From contig CM033395.1 of NCBI GenBank assembly GCA_019426215.1, positions 16,482,569-16,546,568 of the forward strand: a DNA stretch of 64,000 bases, written 5' to 3'. Source of the stretch: Buddleja alternifolia (taxonomy: Eukaryota; Streptophyta; Magnoliopsida; Lamiales; Scrophulariaceae). Both the position numbers and the translations under genes were made by a program. A model generated the notes under the pieces. The model searched no databases, had not been told where the DNA came from, and saw only the letters and a list, made by a program, of their open reading frames with translations. Within the stretch, counting starts at the first letter, position 1; each line of letters starts with the position of its first letter. Below are positions 24,617 to 36,673 of the stretch, piece by piece.

Positions 24617-25662
24617 TAGGCTGTCAATCAAGTTGAGTGAGCTGACCCTGGTCAAGCTCACGCTCGGTGATATTTGAATTTGTATGAGCCTTTTTTTCAC
24701 AACACTCGCGCTTGGCTTGAAAATTAATGTGAGCTTCAAGTCGAGCCGGAGTCGGCCCAAATATGTTCCCAAACCTATAACCCTATAAGTAATAAAGCAA
24801 ATTTAATATATAATTTGAAAATGAAAATACTAGTCTCAAAAGCATCAAAAATTGATATCATTCATGTTCTAATGACAAATCATAAAATTTAAATCCACAA
24901 AGTCAATACACCGATTTTGTCTATAACAAATAAAATAAATCATAATGCAGCCACTTGTTAGCGTTCAACTTCATTTTTATTCCACCTAGAACTGCAAATA
25001 AAAAATTAATGCATTTACAAGAAAATTAATTTTGAGTTATGCTCAGAAGTCTGAGAAATACAACCTCTTCAACACAAAATTTAGCAGCCCTTGAATCTCA
25101 ATTTATGTGATATGTGTTTCTATTAAAAAACAAGTGTTCAGACTGTTAGGTCTAAAATTAGAACTTTTTACTTTTTTAAATTATTGGTAAATGATATTGG
25201 CACTCCAAAAGTGTTATTGGCACTCCACTATTCAATACAAATTTCTTTCTAAAAATAATGAAAAGTGGAGCTCCAGTAGTAATTTTGGAGTGCCAATATC
25301 AACTCCCAAATTATTTATAGAATATAGTGTTTTGTATCAAGAAAATCTTAGGATGAAATCATAAGTGACTTTGAGAATGCCTTTTCCTAATCTAAAATCT
25401 TGATATTCTTTGTGCAATTTGGAATTATTTACATATTAATAATATAATTGCTTTTCATATATAATGTATATTTATATATATTTGTGAGCTCGAGGCCTAA
25501 ACAAGCCGAGCCTATTCTCGCTCACACCCAACTTCAATTTGAATTCAAGCCTTAACTTTCGGCTTGGGCTCAATTTGAGCTCAGCTCGTGTGAAGCTCGA
25601 TTTGAAAATTATCAAGCCAAACTTATGAGTTTCTAGTCGGCTTGAGCTCGTTGACAATCTTA
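24617..25662. mobile_element. hAT-like non-autonomous element
   Basis: The left end TAGGCTGTCAATCAAGTTGAG and the reversed right end TAAGATTGTCAACGAGCTCAAG are imperfect inverted repeats. Each is followed by sequence rich in GAGCTC, GAGCCG and CAAGCTC units, as in a common plant hAT-type family. The flanking octamers TACTCATA and CACTCCGA agree at five of eight positions, compatible with an old 8-bp duplication. No transposase is present. Confidence 0.5.
25186..25308. mobile_element. 123-bp MITE with perfect 8-bp TSD
   Basis: The inverted termini are GGTAAATGATATTGGCACTCC and, reversed from the right, GGGAGTTGATATTGGCACTCC. They are flanked by a perfect direct repeat AAATTATT (25178-25185 and 25309-25316). 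An 8-bp duplication fits the hAT superfamily. The element is non-coding and nested inside the larger hAT-like element, so it is the younger of the two. Confidence 0.8.
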
Positions 25663-26056
25663 CACTCCGACCAAATTTTGAACCTAGACCAAAACCTAAA
25701 CCTATTAAAACAACCTGGACAAATCCTAATATTTACCTCCACCTCTCAACAAACCCCAATATCTACCTCCACCTAGATACTAGTCCCCACTCCCTCCTCT
25801 CAAATCTCTCAGCCGCTTCGCAAACACCAAGCAAGTCCACTCTGTCACCACCTTTCGTTGCCTCCAATGATCTCCTAATGTCCCCATGGCCCGACCTCTC
25901 ACTCCTCCTCCCATGTCCCCCGTGCCCCTCGCTTCCCTCCTTGCATGTCCTTGCTGCTCTTTCCCTCTCCTCCCCTAGACCTCCACCATCGTCCTCTCCT
26001 CCTCTCTCTCTCGATTCTCATATTATATATAATATTGTTATAAATATATGATATTA
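25663..26056. other. Spacer, C-rich then AT-rich
   Basis: Pyrimidine-rich sequence (CTCCTC and CCCTCTCC runs) with no conserved frame lies directly before a copia LTR. Confidence 0.6.
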
Positions 26057-26261
26057 TGTGGATGTCCATATAATTTCAAGACCTTTCATCTCCATGACTT
26101 CTCACCACTCATCATCAATATAATTCATTGTAATGTAATCAGCCTTTGAAGTTCTTATTTTGTGCCTATAAATAGGTTATACCATTGTATTGTAGAGATA
26201 CACAAAAATCAATAATAGAATTCTCTAATCTCTCTATTTTATAATATTTGGGGTTATTTCA
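26057..26261 (+). repeat. 5' LTR of plus-strand copia
   Basis: It begins TGTGGATGTCC and ends GGGTTATTTCA, 205 bp. It contains CCTATAAATAGGTT, a good TATA box, at about 26166. Seven bases after it lies CGTTATCAGCACGA, the PBS form used by one group of copia elements. No 3' partner is left. Confidence 0.7.
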
Positions 26262-26822
26262 TAATACGTTATCAGCACGATCCGTCTCAAGTTGTTAGCA
26301 TTTTGATTTGAGGAATTGTGATAGTGAGTCGGTGGAATTTTTAGTGATTATCAAAACAACGAAGGTGAGTTTTCAATTAGCGTGTAATGGCTGTTCCATC
26401 TCTTTATAGTTGTCTTTGTTCAGGAGAAAATGAAGTTGATAATGATTAATTGCTCAATCACCTTTAACTCATAAGCTAATATCTGGCCACTATTCAGCAT
26501 GCTTATAAACTACTTTGTAAAACAATTGCATATTATAATAAAGAATGATGATACACGTACTCCATGTTAATGAATTCTTGTCATTCATATGGCATCACTA
26601 TATTTTTTATATATGATTATATCATTGTTCTATTTAGTTACCCTAATGCTTCATGAGAAATTATATACTAATACTTCATGTCATTTTCATCATTATCCGC
26701 CTAGCGACTTGTATTTTATATGGATTAATATCTCTTTAGAAATATAATTATTGTTTGATTCCTAACTTTGCTTATATTTTGATGATAGTATTATAATTAC
26801 GAATCTTGCAAAACTTGACTTT

Positions 26823-27840
26823 GTGGCTCTTGACATTACGAGGAAGAATTATTTATCTTGGGTGTTAGATGCTGAAATTCATTTAGATGCAAATGGTCTT
26901 GGAGACACAATCAAAGAAGGAAATAAAATATCTAATCAAGAAAAGACCAAAGCTATGATTTTCCTTTGTCACCACCTTCATAAAGGCTTAAAAAGTGAGT
27001 ATCTTACTATAAAAGATCCACTTATTCTTTGGAATAATTTGAAAGAAAGGTATGATCACCAGAAAACTATTATTCTTCCAAAAGCTCATTATGATTGGAT
27101 GCATTTACGATTGCAAGATTTCAAAATCGTAAGTGAGTATAACTCTGCAATGTTTAGAATCAGTTCTCAATTAAAATTGTGTGGAGAAAAAAATAAGCGA
27201 TGAGGATATGTTAGAAAAAACATTCTCCACTTTTCATGCATCCAATGTGCTCTTGCAGCAGCAATATCGTGAAAAAAGTTTTCAGAAATATTCTGAACTG
27301 ATTTCTTACCTACTTGTGGCTGAACAAAACAATGAGCTTTTGATGAAAAATCATGAGTACCGTCCAACTGGTTCTGCTCTATTCCATGAAGTGAATATAA
27401 CAACCCATAACCATTTTAGTAATGAACCAAATCATGGTTGTGGCAGTGGTAGAGGTCGTGGTATTGGACATGGACATGGACGTGGTCGTGGATATGGTCA
27501 TGGAAATCGTGGTGGTTGTTCAAAGAACACATTTTTCCACCAGAAGTGGAAAAATAATGAAGAGAAAGATAAAAGAAACAATAGTAAATATGTGGACAAT
27601 TTATGCTATTGTTGTGGTGGTAAAGGTCATTGGTCTCGTACCTATCGTACACCAAAGCATCTTGTTGACTTTTACCAAGAATCACTGAAAGGTAAAAGAA
27701 AGAAGATAGAAACAGATTTTGCTTTTAAAGAAGGGGATTCTGATCATGGCCATTTTGATGATACTCATTTAGATGTTACTGATTTCTTTGCTGATTCTGA
27801 TGGAAAAATTGATCACTTGATTAGAGATGGGAGTGTTTAA
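26823..27840 (+). pseudogene. copia gag with zinc knuckle
   Basis: Two frames overlap at about 27181-27203. The first has RKNYLSWVLDAEIHLDANGL, a UBN2-type gag start, then LWNNLKERYDHQK. The second continues with EYNSAMFRISSQL-type helices (in the first frame) and ISDEDMLEKTFSTFHASN, then a Gly/Arg/His-rich GRGHGHGRGRGYGHG stretch and the zinc knuckle. The knuckle reads CYCCGGKGHWSRTY, so the fourth zinc ligand, normally Cys, is Tyr. The frameshift and the lost ligand would each inactivate it. Confidence 0.85.
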
Positions 27841-27997
27841 AATAAGTTCGTTAAGTTTTAATTCTAGTAATTCATAAATAAATATTTAAGCATCTTGTTT
27901 TCTTTTCAATAAATGAATTTATTCATACGATTGTCTTTTCTCATATTAAATAATATTGTTTGGTATTGATTTTTTTTATTTTATATTTCAATAAAGA

Positions 27998-29760
27998 ATG
28001 AGTATTTACTCGATCAGCAGCAACGTCAATAATGAAGATATGTGTCTCGCTGATAGTACAACAACTCACACCATCCTCAAGAATAAAAAATACTTCTCTT
28101 ATTTAGTAATGCAAAAAGCCAATGTTAATACTATATCGGGTAGTGCAAAGTTAATTGAAGGCTCTGGCAGAGCTAATATATTGTTACCCGAATCAATGCA
28201 ATTTTATATTGATGAAGCATTATATTCTACCAAGTCTCAAAGAAATTTACTAAGATTCAAATATATTCACCGAAATGGATATCATATTGAGACAACAAGT
28301 GATGGCAATATTGAGTATCTTTACATCACTAATACAATATCTGGTAACAAATGTATATTTGAAAAGTTACCTACATTTTCCTCCGATTTGTACTACACGT
28401 ATATATCTACTATTGAAACACATATTATCATAAACCAAAAGTTTGCAAATCAAGATAAGTTTGTTATTTGGCATGACCGGTTAGGCCATCCTGGATCAAT
28501 TATGATACGAAAGATAATTGAGAATTCATGTGGTCATCCATTGAAGAGCCAACCGATTCTTCAATCGAATGATTTCTCATGTGCTGCTTGTTCACAAGGA
28601 AAGTTGATTATTCGACCATCAACAACAAAAGTAGGAAGTGAATCTCTTACATTTTTGGAACGCATTCAAGGCAATATTTGTGGACCAATACACCCGTCGT
28701 GTGGACCATTTAGATATTTTATGGTTCTAATTGATGCATCAACAAGATGGCCACATGTATCTTTAATATCAACTCGCAACTTGGCATTTACGAGATTGCT
28801 TGCTCAATTGATTAGACTACGAGCACATTTTCCTGATTATCCGACTTAGAAAACACGCCTTGATAATGCGGGTGAATTTACATCCAAAATATTTAATGAC
28901 TATTGTATGTCTATTGGAATTGACGTTGAACATCCTGTAGCACATGTTCATACACAAAACAGTCTAGCAGAATTGTTTATTAAGCGTGTGCAGTTAATTG
29001 CAAGACCTTTACTTATGAGATCAAAACTTCCTATTTTTTGTTGGGGACATGCTATTTTGCATGCAGCAGCACTTATTCGCATAAGGCCAACATGTTATCA
29101 TAAGTTCTTCCCATTACACTTAGTTTTTGGTTAGGAACCAAATATTCCCCATCTAAGAATTTTTGGATGTTCGGTATATGTTCCAATTGCTCCACCACAA
29201 CACACTAATTAAGATGGGTCCTCAAAGGAAGTTGGGAATATATGTTGGATTCGAGTCTCCATCGATAATAAAGTATCTAGAGCCATTGACTGGAGATTTA
29301 TTTACGGCTCTATTTGCTAATTGTCATTTTGATGAATTAGATTTCCCAACATTAGGAGGAGAAAGAAGCAACTGGAAAAGAAAATTAGTTGGAATGAATT
29401 ATCTTTATCTCATCTTTATCCTCAAACAAAATAAAGTTAACTGGAAGTTCGAAAGATAATTCACTTGCAAGGTTTAGTTAACCAACTGCCACAAACATTT
29501 ACTGGCCTAAAGAAAGTGACTAAGTCACATGTACCAACTGTTAATGCTCCAGTAAGAATTGTTGTCCCTGAAGGTCAAAGTAATGAGTCTACTACACGCC
29601 TGAAGCGTGGTAGACCTATCGGTTCCAAAGATAGTCATCCTCGAAAAAGAAAAGAAGCTAAGAATCAAGATGGTCTAATTGAGGATAAAATAACTCCAGA
29701 AGAGTCCTCAGTCATAACTAATATTTCTGTTCCAGAAGAACCTCAGGTACCTGATTTGTG
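27998..29760 (+). pseudogene. copia protease and integrase region
   Basis: The protease region shows DMCLADSTTTHTIL, the copia active site with Asp kept. The GAG-pre-integrase motif IWHDRLGHPG is near 28470-28500, and the zinc-binding CAACSQGKL near 28580. The integrase core is readable with Asp in MVLIDASTRWPHVSL and RLDNAGEFTSK (about 28855-28890). The usual glutamate region is present as HTQNSLAELFIKR, in which NGLAE is altered. TAG or TAA stops fall at about 28848 and 29133, and a frame change occurs near 29200. Confidence 0.85.
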
Positions 29761-29789
29761 AAAATAATGAGATCTCAATCGATTATGTT

Positions 29790-30262
29790 ATGAACGGGAT
29801 ACGATGGAATCGAAATGAAGTCAACGTTGACGATAAATTTGCATATAATGTAGCGCTAAATATGATGAATGATAATGAGGATCAAGAACCAAAGTCTGTT
29901 AATGAATGTCGACAAAGAAATGATTGGCCAAAGTGGAAAAACGCAATTGAGGCAGAGTTAAACGCGCTTGCAAAATGAAAAGTTTCTGGACATGTAGTCC
30001 GTACACTTGAAGATGTAAAGCCAGTAGGATACAAATGGGTATTTGTGCGAAAACAAAATGAGAAAGGTGAAATTGTAAGATATAAGGCACGACTTGTTGC
30101 CCAAGGGTTTTCGCAACGACCTAGCATAGATTATGAAGAGACTTATTCTCCTGTGGTGGATGCAACTACTTTTCGTTATATAATAAGTTTGGCAGTGCAT
30201 GAAAAACTTGATTTGTGTCTAATGGATGTTGTTACAACCTCTTTGTATGGATCGCTTGATAA

Positions 30263-30298
<36 letters not shown>

Positions 30299-31340
30299 AT
30301 CCTTGAAGCATTTAATATGCCTGAAGCATATAATTCAAGTTCTCTAGAACATTATTCAATTAAATTAAACAAGTCCTTTTATGGACTGAAACAATCTGGA
30401 CGAATGTGGCATAATCATCTCAGTGAATATTTGTTAAAGGAAGGATATAAGAATGATCTAATTTGTCCTTGTATTTTCATGAAAAGATTTGAAAATGAGT
30501 TTGTTATAATTACAGTTTATGTTGACGATTTAAATATCGTTGAAACTCCTAAAAAGATTCAAAAAGTTGTTAATTGCTTAAAGAAAGAATTTGAGATGAA
30601 AGATCTTGGAAAAACAAAATTTTGCCTTGGGTTGCAAATTGAATATTTAAAGAACGGAATTTTGGTATATTAAGACGCTTATGTATCAAAGGTGCTAAAG
30701 CGATTCTATATGGATAATCACAGCCATTGAGCACCCCGATGGTCGTAAGGTCACTAGATGTGAACAAAGATCCTTTTCGACCTCGAGAAAGTGATGAAGA
30801 ACTACTTGGTCCTGAAGTACCATCTAAGTGCAATTGGTGCACTAATGTATCTTGCTTGTCATACTAAACCTGATATAGCATTCCCTATTAATCTATTAGC
30901 AAGATATAGTTCTTCTCTCACACAAAGGCATTGGAATGGGGTTAAGCAGTACATCGCTAACTTAGATGAACAATCGATATGGGCTTGTATATTTAAATGA
31001 ATCCAAGTCCGAATTGATTGGATATGCAAATGCTGGATATATGTTTGATCCTCATAATGGTCGTTCACAAATGGGCTATTTATTTACATGTGGTGGCACA
31101 TTCATTTCATGGCTATCTATGAAACAGACGGCCACATCATCTAATCATGCAGAAATCTTGGTTATTCACAAGGCAAGTCGAGAATGTGTTTGGTTAAGAT
31201 CCATTATTCAACACATTCAAGGGACTTGTGGTTTATCTTCTGGAAAAATGATCCCGATGATCTTATATGAAGATAATTCTGCATGTATCGCACAATTAAA
31301 AGAAGGGTACATTAAAGGAGATAGAACAAAGCATATTTGA
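29790..31340 (+). pseudogene. copia reverse transcriptase and RNase H
   Basis: The region opens with KWKNAIEAELNALAK and continues through GYKWVFVRKQNEKGE, RLVAQGFSQRPSIDYEETYSP, SFYGLKQSGRMWHNHLSEYL and the catalytic YVDDLNIV (about 30520). RNase H shows GYANAGYMFDPHNGRSQMGY and ILYEDNSACIAQL, and it ends at DRTKHI. A (TA)n run at 30265-30294 sits inside the codons before the MKI(P)EAF segment and shifts the frame. Other stops lie at 30671 and 30999. The DD of the RT active site is intact, but the frame is not. Confidence 0.88.
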
Positions 31341-31345
31341 CCAAA

Positions 31346-32827
31346 GATCCACGCGAAACGAGCCTTCCAAAGATCTCCAGAATTCTCCCTCTTGATGATG
31401 GTGGACAGCTAGGGTGAGAATTTTGTGATAGGATTCCGTCTTTTTTTTTTGTGTGTATGTTGTGCAACTAGGGTTACAATGACTTGCTAGCATTAGACTT
31501 TCCTTATAACTCTAATGACTTAGCTAACAAGTTGGAGTCTCCTTAGACTCTATGGTGGCCACCCCCTAGGGCTCCTTTTGGACGTGGGTGGGCCTTAAGT
31601 TGGTCTAGTCAACTTAGTCCATCTTTTAATATATATTTAATTTAAATACAATATATATTAATTAATTAATTAATTAATTTCATTTAATTAATTTTTCAAT
31701 TAAATAATTTAATCTAATCTAATTAAATTAAATATTTAATTTATTGATTTAACCAATAAATCAATACGTCCAATTAATTATATATTTCTAAAAGATTAAC
31801 ACAAAAGACATCCTGTTCATTTCTTATAGCGCGACTCTTTAGGTTTGTCTCAATTGTCAATGGGAGGAATTACCAAAGGATGTGAGTGTCACCAAGCCAG
31901 TCCCGTGTACTCACATCGTAACCCAATGAAGTACGAAATGAACGAATCATTTACGAACCTCTGGACCATAAATACCGTATGTGTTAAGCCTTTCACTAAC
32001 CTATCCCAATCAAGTGAGAGTCATGGTTTATGTCAAACTCACTAAACTTGATACTGTACATTTAATCATAGCATGATGAAATTACCAAACTACCCTCCAT
32101 GTCCCACATGAGTTAGTTTCATTGTTTTAGCCAAAGACTTATAATTTCATATGCCTATGATTGTACAGGATACTTTCTCGTTTACTATCGAGATAGTGAA
32201 TCTCATCTTGGAGATCACTGAACAAGTGCTACTTGACTCATTGGGATCGCACTTTGAGGTCGGCCCCACCAAAGGGTGAGTTGGGCCTAACTACTCTAGT
32301 AGCAGATTCAATAGTAAAAGTACATTGATCATGAGCCCTCAGGTCTAAAGCTCACGCATACTATTATGGTCAGTAATGCAATCATTGACAGTCACAGAGT
32401 AAATACCCATGTGATCGGATTACTGCGAGTTGTGTTCGAATATATCAATTCCATTGATATATCTATAACACGTGTTCTCACTATCCTATACTGTTCGACT
32501 GGCACTCTTTGCCAGAGCATGTATCATACAAGTCGAATCTTAATGCCCAATTAGTCGAATCTTAATGCCCAATTAAGATTCCTTGACTTGCGAACCCTTT
32601 TAAGTGATCAGGAATAAGACTTTCCCCGTGCCACTTCTTTATTCCATAAAGGGCGAAGAGTCAACCTCGATACACATGGACTATTTGTTCATTACTTATT
32701 GATGCCATAAAAGTTTTACATAAACAAAATAATAATTATCTTTATTAATGATCAGTTTGTACAACATAATTGAATAGCCTATACAATCTATTTGTCCTCA
32801 TTGGAATCTAGGGCATAGACCTAACAA
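31346..32827 (-). repeat. 3' LTR of the minus-strand copia
   Basis: On the plus strand it ends CATAGACCTAACA. Directly after it lies the reversed polypurine tract (minus strand GAGTGCAAGTGGGAGAT). The left border is not sharp; the LTR may be shortened there by about 0.2 kb relative to the solo LTR at 9178-10880, with which it shares its family. It contains a 23-bp tandem duplication at 32536-32581 (AGTCGAATCTTAATGCCCA, twice). Confidence 0.75.
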
Positions 32828-32841
32828 TCTCCCACTTGCAC

Positions 32842-34390
32842 TCAATGCCAATCGCTATGGTATCTAATACCCATCTTCTCAAGATGTCTCTCTAGCACCG
32901 CCAATGGCTTAGTGAGTGGGTCTGCCATGTTGTCCGCTGAGGTTATTTTCTGCACGGTGATGTCGCCTCTTCCAACGATTTCTTGAATTATATGATATCT
33001 CCTCTCTATGTGTTTGGATTTGTTTTGAGACCTTGGTTCCCTAGCTTGCGCGATGACTCCATTGTTGTCACACCATAGTGACAATGGTAGCTCCACTCTA
33101 GGAACAACTTGAAGTTCTGCCATGAACTTCTTAATCCAAACAGCTTCTTTGGCTGCCTCCGAGGCTGCCACATATTCAGCTTCAGTGGTTGAATCAGTAA
33201 TTGTGCTTTGCTTGGAACTTCTCCAAGACACTGCCCCACCATTCATAGTGAATATAAACCCAGAAGTGTACTTTTGGTCATTGATATCTGACTGGAAATC
33301 AAAATCCGTATAACCATCCACTTTCATTTCTCCATTGCCATATACAAGAATCATATCTTTAGTTCTTCTTAAGTACTTTAAGATAGATTTCACGGCGATC
33401 CAATGTTCTTTTCCCGGATTAGCTTAAAACCTACTCACCACGCTCACAGCGTAGGTAAGATCTGGTCTCATGCATAACATCGCGTACATGAGACTTCCTA
33501 CTGTCGATGCATAGGGAACTGTGCTCATCTCCTTTCGATCTTCCTCACTTTAGGGACTCATCTTCTTGGAGAGATAAATTTCATGTCTCATAGGCAAAAG
33601 ACCTCTCTTAGATTTTTCCATCCCAAACCGTTTGAGGACCTTCTCTAGGTAGAGCGCTTCAGAGAGTCCTATCATCTTATTCGATTTATCCCTGTAGATT
33701 CGAACTCCCAGGATGTAGGTAGCTTCACCCAAGTTTTTCATAGAGAATTAGCTTGAAAGTCATGTCTTAACTAAAGTTAGCAAACCTTCATCATTCCCTA
33801 TAAGTAGAATGTCGTCTACATATAGCACCAGGAATATGATTTTACTCCCACTGACCGTTTATAGACACATGGTTCATCCTCATTCTTGATGAAGCTGTAG
33901 CCCCATACTTCTTTATCAAAACGAAGGTTCCAACTGCGAGAGACCTGCTTCAGTCCATAAATGGACCTATTCAATTTGAAGACCTTATGAGAATCTGCAC
34001 TAGATATGAAGCCCTTGGACTGTTCCATATAGATCTCCTCCTCGAGAAATCCATTTAAAAACGCGGTCTTCACATCTATTTGCCAGATTTCGTAATCCAG
34101 GCATGCAGCTATCGCAGGTAGAATTCTAATGGATTTAATCATAGCTACTAGTGAAAAGGTTTCCTCATAGTCAATGCCCTCCTTTTGACTATACCCTTTC
34201 GTCACTAGCCTGGCCTTATAGTATCCACCTTGCCATCTGGACCAATCTTTCTCTTATAGATCCATTTGCATCCAATGGGTACAATACCTTTAGGTCGATC
34301 GGTCAGAGTCCAGACTTGGTTCGAATACATCGAATCCATTTCTACTTTCATAGCTTCATGCCATTTTGTAGAATCCATATCCATCATTGT
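32842..34390 (-). pseudogene. copia reverse transcriptase and RNase H
   Basis: RNase H (32842-33393) is fully open for 183 codons. It has GYTDFDFQSDINDQKYTSG, SSKQSTITDSTTEAEYVAAS, LWCDNNGVIAQA and the closing ADNMADPLTKPL. Reverse transcriptase lies upstream on this strand in pieces: GCKWIYKRKIGPDGK, KGYSQKEGIDYEETFS, IDVKTAFLNGFLEEEIYM, SIYGLKQVSRSW and MKNLGEATYILG. Stops at about 33425, 33551 and 34207 and a frame break around the YVDD box make it non-functional. Confidence 0.88.
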
Positions 34391-34394
34391 CTAG

Positions 34395-35070
34395 CTGGAG
34401 GGATCGTCTCCATATTTCCCTTCTGCTACTGCATACATATTATGCTCTCCCTGTAGCAGACAATCATATCTCTCAGGCGGTTGAGATACTCTAGCTGACC
34501 TGCTCATTGATGGTTGTGTCATTCCTTGTTCGGGTCAGGTATCTTGAACAGTGTCTTCCAAAGGAGATTCATTTTGTTCTTCCAGAACAATATTTCTACC
34601 AGCTCCACCTTCTCGAATGAACTCTTCTTCGAGAAAGATTGCATGTAAGGCAACAATGATCCTTTGATCATCATGCAGGTAGAATAGGTATCCCATGGAA
34701 TCTTCGAGATATCCAACGAATCGTCCTTTCAAGGATCTAGTCTCCAACTTCTCGGCCTTGGTCTTTTTCACATAAACTGGGCAACCCCATACCCTTATGT
34801 GTTTCAGATTAGGCTTCCTTCCATGCCATATCTGATACTGTGTGTTAGGAGCAGATTTGGAGGGACATCTGTTCAGAATGTGAGCAGTTGTAAACAATGC
34901 ATGCCCCCACAATGAAATGGGCAAATCCGTGTAGCTGAGCATGGATTGAACCATGTCTAACAGAGTTTGATTCCTTCATTCTTCTATGCCATTTAATTGT
35001 GGAGTGGCTGGAGGAGTTAGCTGTAACAGTATGCCATGTTTTCTTAAGAACTGGTCAAATTTGGCACTCA
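34395..35070 (-). pseudogene. copia integrase C-terminal portion
   Basis: The strand reads LTPPATPQLNGIEE before an in-frame TGA; the conserved form is QLNGVSERRNRTLLDM. Then come MVQSMLSYTDLPISLWGHAL, HGRKPNLKHIRVWGCPVYV and GRFVGYLEDSMGYLFY, the integrase tail typical of copia pol. It is broken at about 35070. Confidence 0.85.
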
Positions 35071-36673
35071 TAAAGGGAAGAAACAAGGATAATGGCGGAG
35101 ATGCGAGAAACTATGGAGGCGCACAGTGGAGCGTTCTTGTATAATTTTGTGCAGGAATGAACAATGGAGGTTAAATCCTTTCGTATCCAAGTTATATATC
35201 GTCTTACAACAAGATAAGTGTTGGGTAAGTTAGCTTAGTCTTAATCTTTGATTATTTGTGATTAAGTGTATCATATTGAAAAATTAACAATTATCGGATG
35301 AAAGGATATTATGAGCGTATTGATGAGTATAGTTATTTGGAATAGGTAATTGCACCTACGAAATAGGTTGAGCAGCACTCGAACATTGGACCTGAGCTTT
35401 GTCATTTGATTGGACGAGGTGAGTTGCCTCTCAAAATTATAATTATATGTCTTTCAAAATTGGAAGGAATTTTCATGACGTCGTATATATATATCTATAT
35501 ACTTGCATCGTGCTTTGATACTTCACATGAAAATGATTTTAATCATTAAGTAAACTTAGTACCCATATATTCCCAAATAACTAAACTTTCGTATAATCAA
35601 AATTCCATCTCTACAATCAGACCAAAATAGGTTAAATCGGCCTTCCAAATCAACACTCCAAATCTGCCCATTCAGATACCTCCTGCCATCTTTTACTAAA
35701 ATCAGCTATATGACCACTTGACACTATGTATCTTGGTACTTATTATCCATATAAACATCTACACACAGGACTTTTTCATAATAGTCTTGAATTTACAATT
35801 TGACCTTGGAAAAGGTGATTTCAAAGCAAAGATATATAACTGACAGTTTTCGGAAACCAAAACAGCACACTGACAAGGACTCTTTGTTGGCAGTTTTTGA
35901 ACTATTACCGAATCCTTTTTCAGAAAATTTTACCATAAAACATATCTACACTTGATAAGGATTCTAAATATGGCTTTGCATGTATAATCAAAGCATAGAA
36001 AAAGGGATTTTAGGGCAACTGAATATGAAACATAGATTCTGGAATTGAATAGAGATTACTGGCATTGATGCTTCAAATGCAATTTCTATAATGTTTTCTT
36101 AACGATTCCCAAACAAAATTACCTGTAAGGATATCTACACTCAAGGATCGTTCCAAGGATCATTTTTCATGTATGATCAGACCACTTTAAGGGTGATTCT
36201 TGGGCACAATAAGATGAAGCAATGTTTCTGAAACTAAAAACTGCACACTATGGTGGTGCTTTGAAGACTAGTTCTGGAGCTTTCAAGAACGAATTAGCCG
36301 ATTCGGACTTAATATAACTGTTCTTCGTCCTCTTAGGATGATTTTGAGCCAAAGTACTCCATAAATGACTTCATTTGATCCCTCAAAACTAGAACATACC
36401 AACATAGAAAGTGCTGGAAATTTCTATGCAAAGTTTGCTAAACTTGGTGTTTTATTTGTTGTCTCTTGAAGTTGGTGGTAAATGAAAGGTGAGAGTCATT
36501 ATAGGTATATATAGAGTCACTATGAGGGCTTAAGTCTAATTATTTACTTCTTTTATTTTTATTTCATAGCCCTTGCATAATTGTAACATATTATACTCTC
36601 CCTATATATACAAACGACTCATAAATTGTCCCTTATGAGGATATATCAGCATTAAGAAATCTCGGGTATCACA
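35071..36673 (-). repeat. Probable Ty3/gypsy-type LTR
   Basis: The minus-strand start TGTGATACCCGAGATTTC resembles LTR starts common in plant gypsy elements. A TATA-like CTATATATACC lies about 190 bp in. The 36673 border is exact: from 36674 the sequence reads copia reverse transcriptase (LVPRS..., then [14 protein letters not shown]) without a gap. The other border, near 35070, is inferred from the loss of integrase coding. No coding frame and no target duplication were found. Confidence 0.5.

Larger units (their letters stand above)
26057..31345 (+). mobile_element. Ty1/copia element lacking its 3' LTR
   Basis: Order on the plus strand: short LTR (26057-26261), PBS-like ACGTTATCAGCACGA, gag, zinc knuckle, protease, integrase, reverse transcriptase and RNase H, as in all copia elements. 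It breaks off about 31345, just after the TKHI motif of RNase H, where an LTR of an opposite-strand copia begins. Many stops and frameshifts show it is dead. Confidence 0.85.
31346..35070 (-). mobile_element. Minus-strand Ty1/copia element, 5' part missing
   Basis: Read on the minus strand it runs integrase (35070 down), reverse transcriptase, RNase H, polypurine tract and 3' LTR. Gag, protease, the first part of integrase and the 5' LTR are absent. The right end is cut at about 35070 where a gypsy-type LTR begins. The left end meets the truncated plus-strand copia. Confidence 0.8.
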
